Assembly: GCA_035235625.1 (NCBI GenBank) | Contig: CP141149.1 | Location: forward strand, 16,929,893-16,993,892 | Source of the DNA: Saururus chinensis | Lineage: Eukaryota; Streptophyta; Magnoliopsida; Piperales; Saururaceae | Direction of reading: 5' to 3' | Length of the DNA stretch: 64,000 bases | Shown: one piece after another, positions 59,813-64,000 of the stretch | Numbering within the stretch: the stretch's first letter is position 1 | Layout: every line of letters starts with the position of its first letter | Notes under the pieces: generated by a model | What the model was told of the DNA's origin: nothing | Seen by the model: only the letters and a program-made list of their open reading frames with translations | Database searches by the model: none | Position numbers and translations under genes: made by a program

Positions 59813-61084
59813 TAGATTTCCTCCTTACCATTTTATTTTTTGTTTATGTAATCTTCCCATATGAGATTTTTTTCTTCATGGGATTTTTTTTTTTTAGTTG
59901 CAAAGTTCACACATGCCTTAAAATCTTCCGGTCCAAACTTATGAAACTTTAACTAGTCAACATTGCAACAAATCTTTTCTTAAAACTTATCCTTCAATCT
60001 TCTTCTCTCTCTTTTTTTTTTTTACTTTAACTTCCATCACCAGTAGGCCTCGTTGCTTTGAGAATTCAATCAGTTCTTGCTATGAGAATTCAATCAGTTC
60101 TCTTTGCATTGATTCGTGAGGAGCCTTTTTTGTTTATTTTTAGTTTTATTGAATAGTGAGGACATCTAGTACTTTATTATTTCCTATGTCAACGCTCCAT
60201 TATCATTGATGAAAGGCAAAAATCATTACTCTGTATTGCCATTATTATGATTTTTTTTTACTTTTTTTTTACATAACCCGACTTACTCGAAGGTCATTTC
60301 TCACCCGTTAATCAGAAATATGATAACATTTCTCACCGTTTAATCAGAGATATGACAACATTAACAGAGATAAGATACAATCTTAACTGTACAAATTTTA
60401 TAAGATTAGATTTTATCCCAACAACAACCCGTCACCCGTCACGATTCTGTATCTTATTTGATACCATCGTGATCATGGACTCTGTTCCTTTGCTCGTTAG
60501 AACTCTGCTTCTATTACGGCTCAGCCTCTTCAATCTCTCTTCCATTCTCGTGATAACTACAAATAAAATCCCAGCTTGATTTGGAATTCTTTTGCTATTA
60601 AAGAAATTGGCCGTTCGGCTTTTCTACATCGCATTGGAAGATTTTTTTTTTGCCTCCATTGATAAAGGTCATGCTGTTCTTCTTCATTTGAATTACTACT
60701 CTATCTCGGTTGATTCGTGAGGATGCGCTCCTGGAAATTGCTCACAATGGCTTTTTCTCTCTCTCCATCTCTTTTTTTTTCCTATATGGTTGAAGAGAGG
60801 ATTGTGCAGCGGTGATAGGGGATAGAAAGCAGTGAACGAAGAGAGTGGGCGGTGGAGATGATGGGTCGGCTGCTGAACTTAGATGGGAACCGGGGAGGAC
60901 AAGGTTGAAAATTGATGACTGGGACAAGACCAAACTCGACTGGGAGACGGAGCCGGCGAGACGGGCCAAGGACTCGACAGTGAGGGAGGAAACATTAGAG
61001 CAGATGGGGACTGGTGGGAGGCAGAGATAATGGTGCGGTTTGGTGGTGGAAAATCGTGGTGAGGAGAGCAATCGGGACGGAACA
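59813..61084. other. Non-coding, poly-T-rich then GA-rich sequence
   Basis: T-tracts with no gene, then from about 60740 GC- and GA-rich DNA that forms the 3' flank of the histone pseudogene. Frames here are low-complexity. Confidence 0.4.
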
Positions 61085-61463
61085 GCGGAGGTCGACTCCT
61101 TGCTTCCCGATTTGTCGGTCTTCTTGGGAAGTAGCACCGGGTTGATGTTGGGGAGCACTCCTCTATGCGCGATAATGACCCCGGCCAAGAGCTTCCTGAG
61201 CTTCTCGTTCGGTCCTAATAGCAAGCAGAACATGCCTTGGAATGATCTTGTTCTTTTTGTTGTCCCTCACAGCATTCCCAGCCAACTCCAAAACCTCAGC
61301 AGCCAAATACTCCAGCATGGCGGCAAGATAGACCGGAGCGCCGGTTCTCACACGCTAAGCGCAACTTTCCTTCTTGAGGTACTGGCCGATTCTCCCAACG
61401 GAGAACTAGAGCTCGGCCTTAATCGACATAGACATTGGCTTCTTCTTGGCCCCGGTGACTGAG
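61085..61463 (-). pseudogene. Histone H2A.W-like pseudogene
   Basis: The minus strand reads GAKKKPMSMSIKAEL, stop, FSVGRIGQYLKK, stop, [39 protein letters not shown] and VLLAIR, then after a one-base shift [35 protein letters not shown] and KES. These are the H2A fold and the start of the C-terminal extension typical of plant H2A.W, which marks heterochromatin. At least two stops and one frameshift make it non-functional. No intron is seen in the fold, so it may be a retrocopy; no poly-A tail is evident. Confidence 0.88.
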
Positions 61464-62406
61464 AGGTTGACAGGGAGAAGCGGCAGGTGGTGCGGAGGTG
61501 AGATGAATGGAGAAGAAAAAAGGAGACGGTGGAAAAACGTGACGAGGAGAAGGCTAGAAGAAAGGCAGTGGCTTGAGGATGAGAGAGGCCCATGGGAGAG
61601 GTGGAGGTGTGGCAATCGGCAATCGGGAGGTGGAGTAACAGAGGTGAACAAAGAGGGAGAGGTGAGCGGTGGAATGGGTATCGAACTGTGGAAATGAGCA
61701 TAGGGCGGCAGCTGGGAGATCAGGACAAAGCGGAGAGGTGGGAGCCGGTTACTGGTCAATGGGGTGATGGGAGAAGCTGGTGGAGATGGCTGTGGCGCCA
61801 ACGATGCGAGGCAGAGGCTGATGGTGGCGCAAGGTGCTAAGGGAGCGATGACGGCGATCAAAGTGGCTGGGGGTGGTGAGAGAAGGCGAGGAAGAGGGAG
61901 ATTGGGACTGAGGGCGGCAGGCGATCGGTGGTGATCCAGATGGAGAAGGAGAGCGACGGCTGAGGGGTGGATTTCGAACTACGAACCGGGAGCTGGGATG
62001 GTTTTTTTTTTGTTTATGTCATGAATGGTCCTAATCTAGTCGGGCAAATCAATGGCTGTGGTTTGATTTGATTTGATTTTTTTTTTGAATTTTTTTTTTT
62101 AAAAAAAATCCAGCTTGCCATGAGCCAACTTGGTTCTGGCTGAGTTTGCCTTAGGTAGAGCCACCACCTTTTTTTTTATTTTAATGAAGCTAATAATAAT
62201 TTTTATTTTATTTTGCAGATTGAAGACTACTTTGGGATTGGAGCAAGTCTTTTTCTTTCTGCCAGCTACAGGCGTATAATTTACAGACATCCAAGAACTT
62301 AAATAACTTTATAACTTATATAACGACATATAAAAATTTGTTGCAATTCTAATTCTCTTTCCAAGAAGATTGAGAATCTTAATAATTTTTATGTCGTTTT
62401 GCAAGT
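61464..62406. other. GC-rich flank of the H2A pseudogene, then T-rich spacer
   Basis: 61464-61990 is GA/GGAGG-rich with Arg/Gly frames on plus and Ser/Pro frames on minus, consistent with low-complexity flank. The rest is T-rich. A decayed monomer of the tandem repeat at 62407 may begin at about 62340. Confidence 0.4.
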
Positions 62407-62985
62407 TTTATTACGTTTCTTTCTGAGGGGATTGAGCACTTTAGGCTTGCTCTCTTTGATTTTGATTAATTAATTCTTTTTTTTGTTAAAATTTGTCAAA
62501 AGGGATGCAGTCTAATTATGTCTCCTTCGGGATTAAGAACTTTAGACTTGCTTACTTTTGATGATTTTTTTTATTATTTTTCAAAAGAGAGATGCAAGTC
62601 TCATTATGTCTCTTTCTGAGGGGATTGAGAACTTTAGGCTTTCACTCTTTGATTTTGATTAATTGATTTTTTTTGTTGAAATTTGTCAAAAGGGATGCAG
62701 TCTAATTATGTCTCCTTCGGGATTGAGAACTTTAGACTTACTTTTGATGATTTTTTTTTATCGTTTTTCAAAAGAGAGATGCAAGTTTCATTATGTCTCT
62801 TTCTGAAGGGATTGAGAACTTTAGGCTTGTTCTCTTTGATTTTGATGATTTGATTTTTTTTTGTTAAAATTTGTTAAAAGGGATGCAGTCTAATTATGTC
62901 TCCTTCGGGATTAAGAACTTTAGACTTGCTTACTTTTGATGATTTTTTTATTGTTTTTTAAAAAAAAAATTATTTGATGATTTTT
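62407..62985. repeat. Higher-order tandem repeat: three copies of about 188 bp made of two about 94-bp subunits
   Basis: Subunit B (TTATGTCTCTTTCTGAGGGG, ATTGAGAACTTTAGGCTT) starts at about 62407, 62599 and 62786. Subunit A (TCTAATTATGTCTCCTTCGG, GATTAAGAACTTTAGACTTG) starts at 62511, 62701 and 62889. A and B are themselves related, so the array went through pair formation and then amplification of the pair. Confidence 0.9.
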
Positions 62986-63073
62986 TTTTATTTTTTGGTT
63001 TTTTTTACTAACTTCTCTCTCTTTTTTTTTTTTTTAGGTTTATTGTTCTCTTCTGAAAGACTCCTCTCCCAGA

Positions 63074-64000
63074 ATGGCTTCTTCTTCTCGTGCAAGTGTC
63101 CAAAGCCAAGAAGAAGAGACATCAGGAGGTTCAAGGTTCCCAGTTTTTCGTTTGGACGGACAAATCATCTCTAGAACCATAAAAGATTTAGGCGCTGATA
63201 ACCAACACAAGTGGACTTCTATTTTAAAGAAATGGTTCCTGATCTTGAAAGAACTCTAATAACTAATAGAGAGTGGATATTTCCAAAACCTGCCTACATA
63301 TGTGGAGATGGCGGCGAAAGCGGTTCCTTTTCTTACAAAATTCCACAAAAGCAAATCGGTATTTTCATATATATGGGGAAGTTATTTTCCACCAACATGT
63401 CTTTTGATCGTGATCTATCCATTAGATCTTATAAATCTGCAGTTTGTTCCAAAGGTTCCCCTTCAAAAGGAATTCCGTCAAAGGAGTTATTTTTAGAACG
63501 CTCTTCAGAATTGTCTAGTGGTGTCAAATTCGTGGTGTTTACAAAAGGGGGTAGAGATTTCAGCAAGCAAGGATATGGAGACATTGAACGTCGAGTTTTA
63601 TATCCAAGTACCCTTACATCTTCGAATAAGAGAGAAGAGAACGTTCGGTTGGAAACACTTTTGACTCAATCCATGGTGAAAGGGTCTTCATATAATGACT
63701 TCGACCACATAAGCGGATGGGCCAATGACTCAAAGCGTTGGTCTATTCTCACTGGGAAAATTGTAGGTTCATATGCATCCAAATTGGAGAGAAGTGGTTT
63801 GTTGGAAGCAGTATTGGCCACACAGAGAGGGATAACATTGAATAAGCAAATTTATATTGCTATGTTGGAGTCTTTTTGTCCTACAACCAATACTTGTCTT
63901 TCTCCAAACGGTGAGTATGGGTTTGCTTTAAGTGAGATGACACATAGCTCAGCTCTTCCAGGCTTTGGGGAGATTTATGAAGAGTATATTCCCTGCAATA
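63074..64000 (+). pseudogene. Plant mobile domain (PMD-like) protein, frameshifted, runs off the window end
   Basis: The frame opens MASSSRASVQSQEEE, then SRFPVFRLDGQIISR and DNQHKW. A one-base shift near 63215 is needed to enter the long frame EMVPDLERTL...REWIFPKP (ATG at 63232), which stays open to 64000. The later part reads ERSGLLEAVLATQRG, ITLNKQIYIAMLESF and CPTTNTCLSPNGEYGFALSE. This matches the PMD consensus, in which a helix-rich domain precedes a Cys-Pro-x-Thr-Asn-Thr and Gly-Glu motif. PMD proteins occur in transposons and in silencing factors such as MAIN/MAIL1. A splice acceptor (TTTTTTAG, about 63038) before the start suggests a leader intron. The C-terminal part is outside the window. 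Confidence 0.65.

Noticed and set aside
61406-61861. 151-residue Pro/Ser-rich minus frame running into the histone pseudogene
   Set aside because: Low-complexity translation of GA-rich flank; only the terminal part belongs to the H2A-like frame.
59522-64000. Possibility of an integrated plant pararetrovirus
   Set aside because: No movement-protein, coat-protein or reverse-transcriptase motifs were seen; the only recognisable domain is PMD-like.

Overview
The window is nuclear DNA from a flowering plant. Genes are split by GT-AG introns, and most of the space between them is degraded LTR retrotransposons, a CACTA-type element, MITEs and microsatellites. The pentatricopeptide gene has a very GC-rich 5' half that falls off toward its 3' end. 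That gradient, plus the many short 'CCCTCC' MITEs, suggests a monocot, probably not a grass. This is an inference and I do not name a genus.

Five protein genes look intact or intact where visible. (1) 192-1133 (+): the last two exons of an aromatic/methionine aminotransferase of the ISS1/VAS1 type, running in from the left edge. (2) 10507-12905 (+): six exons encoding a small secreted, probably membrane-anchored EGF/Notch-like protein. (3) 28970-30727 (+): an intronless P-class PPR protein, probably organellar. (4) 36703-38061 (+): a two-exon gibberellin 3-beta-dioxygenase (GA3ox). (5) 47573-55177 (-): an eleven-exon homologue of CCDC93, a coiled-coil subunit of the CCC endosomal complex. These neighbours share no pathway; this is ordinary plant gene order diluted by transposons. 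The aminotransferase (auxin/ethylene balance in Arabidopsis) and GA3ox are both hormone genes, but they lie 35 kb apart with no sign of linkage.

Pseudogenes: an intron-containing cytosolic serine hydroxymethyltransferase (2405-3793, -), a decayed duplicate of the PPR 3' end (31225-31590), and a histone H2A.W-like copy (61085-61463, -).

Mobile DNA by region. 4186-9454 is a long decayed LTR carrying a MITE and an (AT)n tract. 14312-27405 is a nest at least four insertions deep: an outer Ty3/gypsy-like element (target-site duplication GTTCC), a solo LTR in it (ATTTA), a second gypsy element in that, and a TGTTGAC-type solo LTR in the second element's gag (TACTC). 31762-35292 is a non-autonomous CACTA-like element that split the PPR duplicate. 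40778-42595 and 58010-59444 are two further copies of the TGTTGAC LTR. 59445-64000 holds unrecognised transposon-like reading frames, a higher-order tandem repeat, and the start of a plant-mobile-domain protein cut by the window end.

I found no wholly new molecular system. The strongest unusual signals are the datable insertion nest, an LTR-like segment whose two ends form roughly 590-bp inverted repeats, short GTTCGA-type motifs conserved at one position in three LTRs, and the CACTA element built of repeated TAGCGACG palindromes and CT-rich blocks. All identifications come from reading the sequence and from memory of protein families; no database search was run.
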